This document shows positions 6,371 through 11,794 of a stretch of DNA of 11,794 nt, piece by piece (within the stretch, counting starts at the first letter, position 1; each line of letters opens with the position of its first letter). The notes beneath the pieces are model-generated. The model saw only the letters and a list, made by a program, of their open reading frames with translations, was not told where the DNA came from and did not search any database. The DNA comes from Candidatus Hydrogenedentota bacterium (lineage in GTDB: Bacteria; Hydrogenedentota; Hydrogenedentia; Hydrogenedentiales; CAITNO01): positions 1 to 11,794 of the forward strand of contig CAIXUF010000530.1 of NCBI GenBank assembly GCA_903922535.1. The letters are read 5' to 3'. A program made the position numbers and the translations under genes.

Positions 6371-6976
6371 ATGTTTGCATTTCTTCGGGGTACCGTGGCC
6401 GCCAAGGGCCTCCAATCGATCGCGTTGGACGTGGGCGGGGTCGGCTATCAACTCTTCGTGCCAGACTTCGTCCATGAACGGCTCTCCATGAACCGCGAAG
6501 TGACCCTGCTGACCTATTGCCACATTCGCGAGGAGTCCTTTCAGATCTTCGGGTTCTTGCGGCAGGATGAAAAGGCCCTGTTTGAACTGCTCCTCGGGAT
6601 CACCGGCGTTGGGCCGAAAGTCGCCTTGTCTGTACTGTCCACGCTGCCCCCGTCCGCCTTCGCGCCGGCGATACAGTCCAACGACGTGACCGCGTTCACG
6701 CGTGCGCCGGGGGTGGGCAAGAAAATGGCCCAGCGCATCGTGCTTGAGGCGAAAACAAAACTCGGACAAAATCCCGAACTCAATGCCATACTGGGCGAAT
6801 CAGGCGCGGAGACAGTGTCTGTCAGCGGAGACGACGCCTACGAGGCGCTCATTTCCCTCGGCTGCACGGCCCAGGAGGCAAAGAAGGCGGTCGTGCTGGC
6901 CCGCACCGAATTGGGACCGCAGGCGACAGACGAGGACGTGGTGCGGACCGCCCTGCGCTCGCTGGCAAGGAAGTAG
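6371..6976 (+). CDS. ruvA: Holliday junction branch migration complex subunit RuvA
   Basis: This 201-aa DNA-binding subunit of the RuvAB branch-migration machine recognises four-way junctions as a tetramer and loads RuvB. Domain I (1-63) begins MFAFLRGTV and contains the OB-fold signature VGGVGYQL. Domain II has the two helix-hairpin-helix motifs LGITGVGPK (75-83) and RAPGVGKKMAQRI (111-123) that grip DNA backbones. A variable acidic linker spans about 136-153, and domain III (154-201, DDAYEALISLGC...EAKKAV) contacts RuvB. The length is typical. The ATG at 6371 has GGGAG 7 nt upstream. The stop lies 3 nt before ruvB, indicating an operon. ruvC, often upstream of ruvA, is not here. Confidence 0.97.
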   Translation: MFAFLRGTVAAKGLQSIALDVGGVGYQLFVPDFVHERLSMNREVTLLTYCHIREESFQIFGFLRQDEKALFELLLGITGVGPKVALSVLSTLPPSAFAPAIQSNDVTAFTRAPGVGKKMAQRIVLEAKTKLGQNPELNAILGESGAETVSVSGDDAYEALISLGCTAQEAKKAVVLARTELGPQATDEDVVRTALRSLARK

Positions 6977-6979
6977 CCC

Positions 6980-8005
6980 ATGTCAAAGGATGAAATACTC
7001 AATCCGGCGCCGATAGAGGACGACCGCATCCTGGACGATCAGATCCGGCCGCAACGGCTGGACGATTTTCCGGGCCAGGAACCTATCAAGGAGAAGCTGC
7101 GCATCGCGATAACGGCGACAAAGCAGCGGCGGGAGCCGCTGGACCATCTTCTTCTCAGTGGCCCGCCGGGCTTGGGCAAAACCACCCTTGCGCGCATCAT
7201 CGCGAATGAGCTGGGCGTGGACATAAAGCAGTCGTCTGGCCCTGTCATTGAGCGTCAGGCCGATCTGTCGGCCATATTGACCAGCCTTGAGGAATTCGAC
7301 GTTCTCTTCATCGACGAGATTCACCGTCTCAATCATGCCGTCGAGGAGACGCTGTACTCGGCCATGGAAGATTTCGAGGTGGACATCATGCTCGGCCGGG
7401 GTCCAACGGCGCGGTCGATGAAGATTGGCCTGAAACCCTTCACCCTGATAGGCGCGACAACGCGTGCCGGGCTGCTTACGCCGCCGCTTAGGGCGCGGTT
7501 TGGTGATGTCTGCCGCTTTGACCTCTACCGACCCGAAGAACTGGAGTGCATTGTCTACCGGTCGGCGCGCATTCTCGGCGTTCCCATTGCCGGGGACGGC
7601 GCGCTGGAGATCGCGGCGCGGTCGCGGGGCACCGCGCGGGTCGCAAACCGCCTGCTGCGCCGGGTCCGCGACTTTGCCCAGGTGAAGGGGGACGGCGTGA
7701 TTACCCGCGACGTCGCGGACGCCGCGCTCAAACTGCTCCGCATCGATGACCTTGGGCTGGACGACATGGACCGGGCCATCGTGTTGACGCTTATCCAGAA
7801 GTTCGGCGGCGGACCCGTGGGACTGTCCTCCCTCTCGGTGGCCGTGGGTGAAGAGCGCCAGACCCTGGAAGAGGTCCATGAGCCCTACCTCATACAGATT
7901 GGATTTCTGAAACGCACGTCGAGCGGACGCATGGCCACACATTTGGCGTACAGGCACTTTGGCGTGACACCGCCTGTTGAGGGCGGACAGGAGACGCTCT
8001 TTTAG
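6980..8005 (+). CDS. ruvB: Holliday junction branch migration ATPase RuvB
   Basis: This 341-aa AAA+ ATPase forms hexameric rings that pump DNA through the RuvA-bound junction during recombinational repair. Visible motifs are Walker A GPPGLGKT (61-68), Walker B LFIDEIH (109-115), sensor 1 LIGATTRAG (156-164), the [11 protein letters not shown] segment (165-175) carrying the trans-acting arginine region, and the sensor 2 segment [10 protein letters not shown]. The C-terminal winged helix includes [12 protein letters not shown] and ends near YRHFG. The length is normal. The ATG at 6980 uses AAGGAAG inside the end of ruvA, so translation is coupled. The gene ends 20 nt before the convergent phosphatase gene, with no obvious intrinsic terminator between them. 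Confidence 0.98.
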   Translation: MSKDEILNPAPIEDDRILDDQIRPQRLDDFPGQEPIKEKLRIAITATKQRREPLDHLLLSGPPGLGKTTLARIIANELGVDIKQSSGPVIERQADLSAILTSLEEFDVLFIDEIHRLNHAVEETLYSAMEDFEVDIMLGRGPTARSMKIGLKPFTLIGATTRAGLLTPPLRARFGDVCRFDLYRPEELECIVYRSARILGVPIAGDGALEIAARSRGTARVANRLLRRVRDFAQVKGDGVITRDVADAALKLLRIDDLGLDDMDRAIVLTLIQKFGGGPVGLSSLSVAVGEERQTLEEVHEPYLIQIGFLKRTSSGRMATHLAYRHFGVTPPVEGGQETLF

Positions 8006-8025
8006 CCGCCGAGACCCGGAAACCC

Positions 8026-8619
8026 TCAGGTGGACCGCAGGGTGGAGGTGCGCAGTTCTTTGGGAAGGTGCGACCAGTCGTTGTGGCACAAGATGGCCAT
8101 GTCGCCTTCAGGCTGAACGAGCACCTGCGTCACGCCGCAATTGCACATGTCCATGCGCACCCAACTACCAGGCTCCGACCTCAGGATTACTGTCAGAAAA
8201 TACCGGATAATGTTGCCATGGCACACAATAATGTCATGTTTGTCTCCGCGCTTGGCAATCTTGAAGTACTTGCGGAAGGCCACTTCGGCGCGCTGACGGT
8301 CCTGGACGACCTGCTGCGCCGTATAGAGCGGCATTTCAGCGTGCAGTTTCGGCGTCATTGAAGGAATGCACTCCCACAGAATGTCCGTCGGCTGTGCCAC
8401 AAGATTGGGAAACTCCCGGGCGATGATGCGCGCGGTTTCTTCGGCACGGTTGAGCGAACTGCAATGTATGGAGGAAATTGGCTTGTGCGCGAACATTTTC
8501 GCGGTAAGTTCCGCCTGTGTGACGCCCAGCGGCGTCAGGCGTCCCCCCAATTCGGACCCGGAGGGGTTGTCCTGATCATGCTGCCCATGGCGCACCAGAT
8601 AGAGCACGCGTACTGCCAT
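8026..8619 (-). CDS. Histidine phosphatase (phosphoglycerate mutase-like) family protein
   Basis: This 197-aa cytoplasmic enzyme of the histidine phosphatase superfamily has a phospho-His intermediate formed on the His of LVRHG (His11). Supporting motifs are LTPLGVTQA (28-36), the SSLNRAEETA block with Arg58, the acid/base region WECIPS (Glu83) and the second catalytic His in VCHGNIIRYF (His134). NDWSHLPKEL near the end resembles the PGAM5-like branch, which dephosphorylates proteins, but broad-specificity sugar or alpha-ribazole phosphatases share the same core, so the substrate is open. The ATG at 8619 is chosen because AGGAG lies about 10 nt upstream and MAVRVLYLVRHG is the normal beginning; 18 more in-frame codons upstream have no support. 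It is convergent with ruvB. No strong promoter was found. Confidence 0.9.
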   Translation of the reverse strand: MAVRVLYLVRHGQHDQDNPSGSELGGRLTPLGVTQAELTAKMFAHKPISSIHCSSLNRAEETARIIAREFPNLVAQPTDILWECIPSMTPKLHAEMPLYTAQQVVQDRQRAEVAFRKYFKIAKRGDKHDIIVCHGNIIRYFLTVILRSEPGSWVRMDMCNCGVTQVLVQPEGDMAILCHNDWSHLPKELRTSTLRST

Positions 8620-8960
8620 AGCCGTCCGTCTCCTGCATTCACCACTGTCCAAGGCTCGCGAAACACGAATCACTGCCGCGCCTCAACGCAATTGCGCCAT
8701 CGGCCCTGTCAGCGCGGCCAATGCGCATTTGGCTGTCAACGCCGGAACCGTGGCATGGGTTCCGCTGCGGAAATGAGTCAAGCGGGCCGCCACACTTGTC
8801 CACATTTGCTGACAGGTGCCAGACCAACGTTCAAACAATTCCCCTGACACTGCGTGAAGACGATGCCCGGGGGCAACCATTGTCGCCGATGAAGCCAAAC
8901 ACGAACACCGGAGGCGTCCCCAGTTCAGTTCAAAAGCCACCGGTTCGAATCCGGCCCCCG
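8620..8960. other. Gene-free spacer between phosphatase and radical SAM genes
   Basis: This is about 340 bp with no believable gene. It holds the phosphatase ribosome site near 8629-8634, a short hairpin-forming stretch GCCAATGCGCATTTGGC around 8717-8733, a distant inverted pair CTGTCAGC/GCTGACAG (near 8706 and 8809), a palindromic GCCCGGGGGC (8865-8874), and a tRNA 3'-end-like fragment at 8939-8963. Reading frames through it are low-complexity shadows. It could hide a small RNA, but nothing identifies one. Confidence 0.5.
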
Positions 8961-8963
8961 CTA
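8939..8963 (+). other. tRNA 3'-end-like fragment (T-arm plus acceptor strand), possible attachment-site remnant
   Basis: CCGGTTCGAATCCGG (8940-8954) has the invariant T-loop TTCGAAT closed by a four-pair GC stem, with an A-C mismatch at the fifth pair. It is followed by CCCCGCTA, which looks like an acceptor strand plus discriminator base. The segment closely resembles the 3' end of bacterial initiator tRNA (GGTTCAAATCCGGCCCCCGC in E. coli). No matching 5' half, D-arm or anticodon arm exists upstream and CCA is not encoded, so this is not a functional tRNA. It touches the radical SAM stop codon (8961-8963). On the minus strand the same hairpin followed by GGCTTTTG could act as a weak terminator. 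Confidence 0.45.
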
Positions 8964-10409
8964 TTGCCGAACCAGTTTGAACAATACCACGAAATATCTC
9001 CAGATTTCCCGCGAAGGCGACGTGAAGGGGAACATCCTGAACTTCCATACGTATCCGTATTGTATATAGTATATTAATCTGTATAGGGGATTCAAAGGAA
9101 GAGAACACAAGAAATCAGCATGCCTGCGCAGGCGCGGGTGGTGGACGAAGATGTCAAACAGCTTGTGCAGGTTTTCAATCTTGCGCTTCTCCATCGGGGA
9201 CGAAAACGCGAACACGGAAGCCCTCTTGTTGGACTGCAGGAGAGGCACGTGGTCCTTCGGCAGCAGGCCCTGATCCTGCGCGTAGGCCCGTATTTCCGTG
9301 GCGGGATAAGGGTACAGAAGAGAGGTCCAGGCCCAGTCGGGCTTGATCTCGACATTGAACATAAGGGTTTCAAAATCGACTTTGTAGGCGTCGGGGACAG
9401 GCAGACCACAGAGGTTCAATGTGCGGAGAAAGATGCCGTTGCGCTGAATGATTCGGGCGGCGCGCAGGATTCGCTCTTTTGTCAGGTTTCGCTTCAGCAC
9501 GTCGTTGGCCTTGTCCTCATCGCCACACTCGACACCCATGAAGGCGACACTCATGCCGGCGTCGCGCAGCTGGGCCATCCGTTCTTCAGTGACCAGGCTG
9601 GCGCGAATGCAGCAGGCGAAGGGCACACCGACGCGCGCCTTGTAGTCGGGGCAAAAGGCGTCGAACCATACCTTGGGATTGAGCAGAAACGAATCGTCAA
9701 CAAACATGACATTGGTCAAAGGATAGCGTTCTTTGACATACACAATCTCATCGACAAACTCTTTGGGCGAACGGTGGCGCATCACAACGCTTCTGCCACC
9801 GTAAATCTTCTTGTACGCCGATTGAAAGCAGTACGTGCAGTTGCAGGGGCAGTCTCTTGTGCTGCAGAAGACCTTGGTCCCTTCCTGGGCCTGCGCCGGG
9901 TCGGCCTGGTACATCAGATCGTGATCCGGCATGGGCAGAGTGCTGAGATCAGTGATAAGCGGCATGACGGGATTGCGGAGGAGGACACCATCATGATGGA
10001 GCACAAAATTCGGCGATTGCCACCATTCTTCCCCGGCTTCAATCCGTCTGCAGAATTCCGGAAAGGCTGCGTCGCCCTCGCCAACGCACACCGCGTCACA
10101 GCCGGCATCGGCCACCAGTTCTTCGGCGCAGAAGGTGGCGTGCGGACCGCCGAAAACGGCCAGGAAGCTGGCGGACTCCTTCAACGCCCGGCTCAGTTCG
10201 AGAAGACGGAGATGTTCGCCCGTCATGACTGTGAAACCGATCACCTGGGGCTTCCAGTCAAGGACAAGTTTGCGCAGACCTGTCAGTCCAAGTGCCCCCG
10301 CGTTGGCAAAGCTGGCTTCGTGGCCTTGTGCCTTAAGAGCAGAAGCAAGATACATGATACCCATCCTGGGATTCATATTCGCTTCAGCGAAAACCAGAAG
10401 AACACGCAC
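8961..10409 (-). CDS. B12-binding-type radical SAM protein, substrate unknown
   Basis: This 482-aa oxygen-sensitive enzyme is predicted to generate a 5'-deoxyadenosyl radical or cobalamin-dependent methyl transfer. The N-terminal Rossmann-like cobalamin-binding domain (about 1-140) shows MGIMYLASALKAQGHE, FGGPHATFCAEEL (86-98) and VGEGD (109-113); no His ligand motif DxHxxG is seen. The radical SAM core follows with the [4Fe-4S] triad C187-x3-C191-x2-C194 in DCPCNCTYCF, then VMFVDDSF (234-241) and GVECGDED (292-299). The C-terminal about 130 residues are family-variable, with aromatic, basic stretches (RLIYYIQYGYVWKFRMF). Members of this class include BchE-like cyclases and hopanoid or P-methylases. 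The GTG at 10409 is chosen over the TTG at 10433 because GAGG lies 9 nt upstream and MRVLLVF is the usual start. It is transcribed alone from its own promoter. Confidence 0.85.
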   Translation of the reverse strand: MRVLLVFAEANMNPRMGIMYLASALKAQGHEASFANAGALGLTGLRKLVLDWKPQVIGFTVMTGEHLRLLELSRALKESASFLAVFGGPHATFCAEELVADAGCDAVCVGEGDAAFPEFCRRIEAGEEWWQSPNFVLHHDGVLLRNPVMPLITDLSTLPMPDHDLMYQADPAQAQEGTKVFCSTRDCPCNCTYCFQSAYKKIYGGRSVVMRHRSPKEFVDEIVYVKERYPLTNVMFVDDSFLLNPKVWFDAFCPDYKARVGVPFACCIRASLVTEERMAQLRDAGMSVAFMGVECGDEDKANDVLKRNLTKERILRAARIIQRNGIFLRTLNLCGLPVPDAYKVDFETLMFNVEIKPDWAWTSLLYPYPATEIRAYAQDQGLLPKDHVPLLQSNKRASVFAFSSPMEKRKIENLHKLFDIFVHHPRLRRHADFLCSLPLNPLYRLIYYIQYGYVWKFRMFPFTSPSREIWRYFVVLFKLVRQ

Positions 10410-10475
10410 TATCCAATACCTCGCTAACTGCAATGTTCGGCCAAGTCCGAAAGAAAGTTTCCCACTGTCCTTTGC

Positions 10476-10504
10476 ACAATACCGCTTTCCGGAATCCGTT
10501 TCAA
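10476..10504 (-). promoter_or_regulatory. Promoter of the radical SAM gene
   Basis: On the minus strand TTGAAA (complement of 10499-10504) and TATTGT (complement of 10476-10481) are spaced by exactly 17 nt, matching sigma-70 at 5/6 and 4/6 positions. Transcription would begin near 10469, leaving about 60 nt of leader to the GTG at 10409. Confidence 0.65.
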
Positions 10505-10807
10505 GTGCCAGCGCTCAGGCTGTCGCTTAGACTGTCAGGGCGAAGGCATATAATACTGCCAAATAGTGGTATTCCCATTGCGCCCCGTCGTCAATCATCC
10601 CCCTCCCGTTTCCCTCTTTCACCTCCCTTATCCGTGCCGTGGAGCATTTCGTCGCAATATTCTGCCGTCCCCGTGTTCATGGCAGGAATGCCCTGCGATC
10701 TGTTTCGAGGGCTGTCCGGAAACAGCGTTGGACTTTTTCGTACGCTCTTCCGCCAGCACAAGGGAAGGCGAACTTTGGGCGCCCCAAAAGATATATCTTG
10801 CGAAGAG

Positions 10808-10834
10808 TTGATTCTTTGTTGAAAACTGGATAAT
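10808..10834 (+). promoter_or_regulatory. Candidate promoter of the Gfo/Idh/MocA gene
   Basis: TTGATT (10808-10813) and GATAAT (10829-10834) fit the consensus at 4/6 and 5/6 positions, but with a short 15-nt spacer; TAATCT at 10831-10836 gives 17 nt with a poorer -10. Either choice starts transcription near 10841 and leaves a leader of about 105 nt containing the overlapping hairpins. Confidence 0.35.
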
Positions 10835-10862
10835 CTGATAGTTTGTTGCGGGCTGTGAGAAA

Positions 10863-10940
10863 CGGGCGTTTCCCCGCCCGGTCTGTGACCGGGTGGACGG
10901 CGCTTCGATCGCAACCGAAATGCCATCACCACCAGGAGGG
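10863..10940 (+). promoter_or_regulatory. Structured leader with mutually exclusive hairpins next to the ribosome site
   Basis: Hairpin A pairs CGGGCG (10863-10868) with CGCCCG (10875-10880). Hairpin B pairs CCCGGTC (10877-10883) with GACCGGG (10887-10893) around a TGT loop and can be extended by two pairs. They share 10877-10880 and cannot form together. GGTGG (10892-10896), partly within hairpin B, can in turn pair with CCACC (10929-10933), which abuts the Shine-Dalgarno AGGAGGG (10934-10940). This chain resembles a translational attenuator, though I recognise no known riboswitch class. Confidence 0.35.
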
Positions 10941-10946
10941 ATAGCC

Positions 10947-11794
10947 ATGGCAAAGAAGACGGTGAATGTCGCGATGATTGGGGCCCAGTTCATGGGCAAG
11001 ACGCACAGCAACGGCTGGCGGCAGGTGGGTGCCATGTTTGACCCGCCTTTCACACCGGTGCTAAAGGTCGTCTGCGGCGCTCCGGGTGAGGACCTGAGCG
11101 TCGCCAAGGAAAAATGGGGCTGGGAGGAAACCTCGGACAACTGGAAGGAAGTTGTGAACCGTCCAGATATCGACATTGTGGACATCTGCACGCCGAATTG
11201 GCTGCATCCCCCCGTGGCCATTGAGGCGGCGAAGGCCGGCAAGGCCATCGTCAGCGAAAAGCCCCTCGCCAACTCACTCAAAGAGGCAGAGGCAATGCTG
11301 GCGGCCGTAAAGGCGGGCAAAGTGGCGAACATGTGCGGGTTCTCGTACCGTTTCGCCCCGGCCGTCCAGGCGATCAAGGGACTGGTCAGCTCGGGCAAAC
11401 TTGGGCACATCTTCCATTTCCGCGCCGCCTACCAGCAGGACTGGATTGTAGACCCGAACTTCCCGATGGTGTGGCGCCTGAAAAAGAAACACACCGGCTC
11501 GGGCGCGCTCGGCGACATCGGCGCACACATCGTCGACCTCTGCCAGTTCCTCGTCGGCGACGTCTCCGAGGTGTGCTCGGCCATGGAAACGTTCATCAAG
11601 AAACGCCACGTCTCCGAATCCGATACCGGCATCGCCGGCAAGTCCGGCGAGAAACGCACCGGCAAGATGGACACGGTCGACGTGGACGACGCCGCGGTGT
11701 TCCTGGCGCATATCAAGGGCGCAGACACGCTGGCGACGTTCGAAGCCACGCGGTTCGCCACCGGGCGCCGCAATTTCAATAGCATCGAGATCTA
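10947..11794 (+). CDS. Gfo/Idh/MocA family NAD(P)-dependent oxidoreductase (3' end outside window)
   Basis: The first 282 residues are present of an enzyme that oxidises or reduces sugars, inositols or related polyols. The Rossmann domain (1 to about 125) shows IGAQFMGKTHSNGW (11-24), with Gln in place of the middle Gly of GxGxxG, DIVDICTPNWLH (76-87) and the signature EKPLA (104-108, Lys105). The second domain contains GFSYRFAPAV (131-140), MVWRLKKKHTGSGALGDIGAH with catalytic-type His194 in GDIGAH (189-194), and DLCQFLVGDV. Typical members are 350-430 aa, so roughly a quarter is missing. The ATG at 10947 has an excellent AGGAGGG 6 nt upstream. It is preceded by a long structured leader. The exact substrate cannot be told; bacteria rich in such genes use them for diverse sugar catabolism. 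Confidence 0.92.
   Translation, partial: MAKKTVNVAMIGAQFMGKTHSNGWRQVGAMFDPPFTPVLKVVCGAPGEDLSVAKEKWGWEETSDNWKEVVNRPDIDIVDICTPNWLHPPVAIEAAKAGKAIVSEKPLANSLKEAEAMLAAVKAGKVANMCGFSYRFAPAVQAIKGLVSSGKLGHIFHFRAAYQQDWIVDPNFPMVWRLKKKHTGSGALGDIGAHIVDLCQFLVGDVSEVCSAMETFIKKRHVSESDTGIAGKSGEKRTGKMDTVDVDDAAVFLAHIKGADTLATFEATRFATGRRNFNSIEI

Larger units (their letters stand above)
10505..10946. other. Long gene-free leader region upstream of the oxidoreductase
   Basis: This stretch of about 440 bp has no credible coding region; a 129-codon open frame here lacks a ribosome site and has random-looking composition. It contains a perfect TATAAT at 10549-10554 (weak -35 TTAGAC 16 nt upstream), directly followed by the 13-nt word shared with 270-282. 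Further along come a pyrimidine-rich tract around 10597-10630, a hairpin TTTGGG-CGC-CCCAAA (10774-10788), the 12-bp palindrome AAGATATATCTT (10788-10799), a second possible promoter (10808-10834) and overlapping hairpins (10863-10893). Confidence 0.5.

Noticed and set aside
6983..8089. 368-codon minus-strand frame opposite ruvB
   Set aside because: Shadow of ruvB, which is identified without doubt.
8867..8963. A complete long-arm tRNA or the end of a tmRNA
   Set aside because: A near-matching acceptor strand exists at 8867-8873, but there is no D-arm consensus, no T at position 8, no anticodon arm, and no tmRNA 5' domain or tag-peptide frame upstream.
9120..10427. 435-codon plus-strand frame opposite the radical SAM gene
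   Set aside because: Antisense shadow; the minus strand has the CxxxCxxC motif, promoter and ribosome site.
10433..10822. 129-codon plus-strand frame in the oxidoreductase leader
   Set aside because: No ribosome site, overlaps the radical SAM promoter, and the sequence shows no recognisable structure.
1..11794. CRISPR arrays, insertion sequences, integrases, toxin-antitoxin or defence genes
   Set aside because: No regularly spaced repeats, transposase or integrase motifs, or recognisable defence domains were found in the coding regions read.

Overview
The window is G+C-rich (about 60% by eye) bacterial chromosome with mostly single genes or small operons on both strands. The gene mix is a sialate O-acetylesterase-type SGNH hydrolase, a Gfo/Idh/MocA oxidoreductase with an IGAQFMG nucleotide motif, a LarA-family protein, a cobalamin-type radical SAM protein and ruvAB. 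This suggests an uncultured-type Gram-negative lineage such as Planctomycetota, Lentisphaerota or Hydrogenedentota. That placement is an inference from gene content and is weak. I see no phage, IS, plasmid or CRISPR hallmarks.

Layout. Positions 1-182 (-) hold the N-terminus of an APC-superfamily amino acid permease, cut by the window edge. Positions 397-1947 (-) hold a secreted sialate O-acetylesterase-like hydrolase, followed by a good Rho-independent terminator. It diverges from 2198-4033 (+), a 611-aa protein carrying the 'helicase C-terminal-like' domain (Helicase_C_3) without an ATPase motor. The divergent promoters flank two TTCAA/TTGAA inverted repeats that look like an operator pair. 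Positions 4123-4896 (+) encode an unrecognised six-helix membrane protein containing a C11 homopolymer. It is followed after 6 nt by 4903-6186 (+), a LarA (nickel-pincer lactate racemase) family enzyme with all key catalytic residues. ruvA (6371-6976) and ruvB (6980-8005) form a tight pair without ruvC. Positions 8026-8619 (-) encode a histidine phosphatase convergent with ruvB. Positions 8961-10409 (-) encode a B12-binding-type radical SAM protein whose stop codon abuts a tRNA 3'-end-like fragment. Positions 10947-11794 (+) hold the first 282 residues of a Gfo/Idh/MocA dehydrogenase preceded by a long leader with overlapping hairpins.

How the genes work together. RuvA and RuvB form the Holliday-junction branch-migration motor. 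The membrane protein and LarA homologue are almost certainly co-transcribed and may act on the same hydroxy acid, but that link rests on spacing alone. The esterase and the Gfo/Idh oxidoreductase fit breakdown of acetylated or unusual sugars. The other genes look independently transcribed. Nothing here is clearly a new multi-gene system. The best leads are the LarA/membrane-protein pair with its C11 tract, the motor-less Helicase_C_3 protein with its operator-like divergent promoter, the orphan radical SAM gene beside a tRNA fragment, and the structured leader at 10863-10940.
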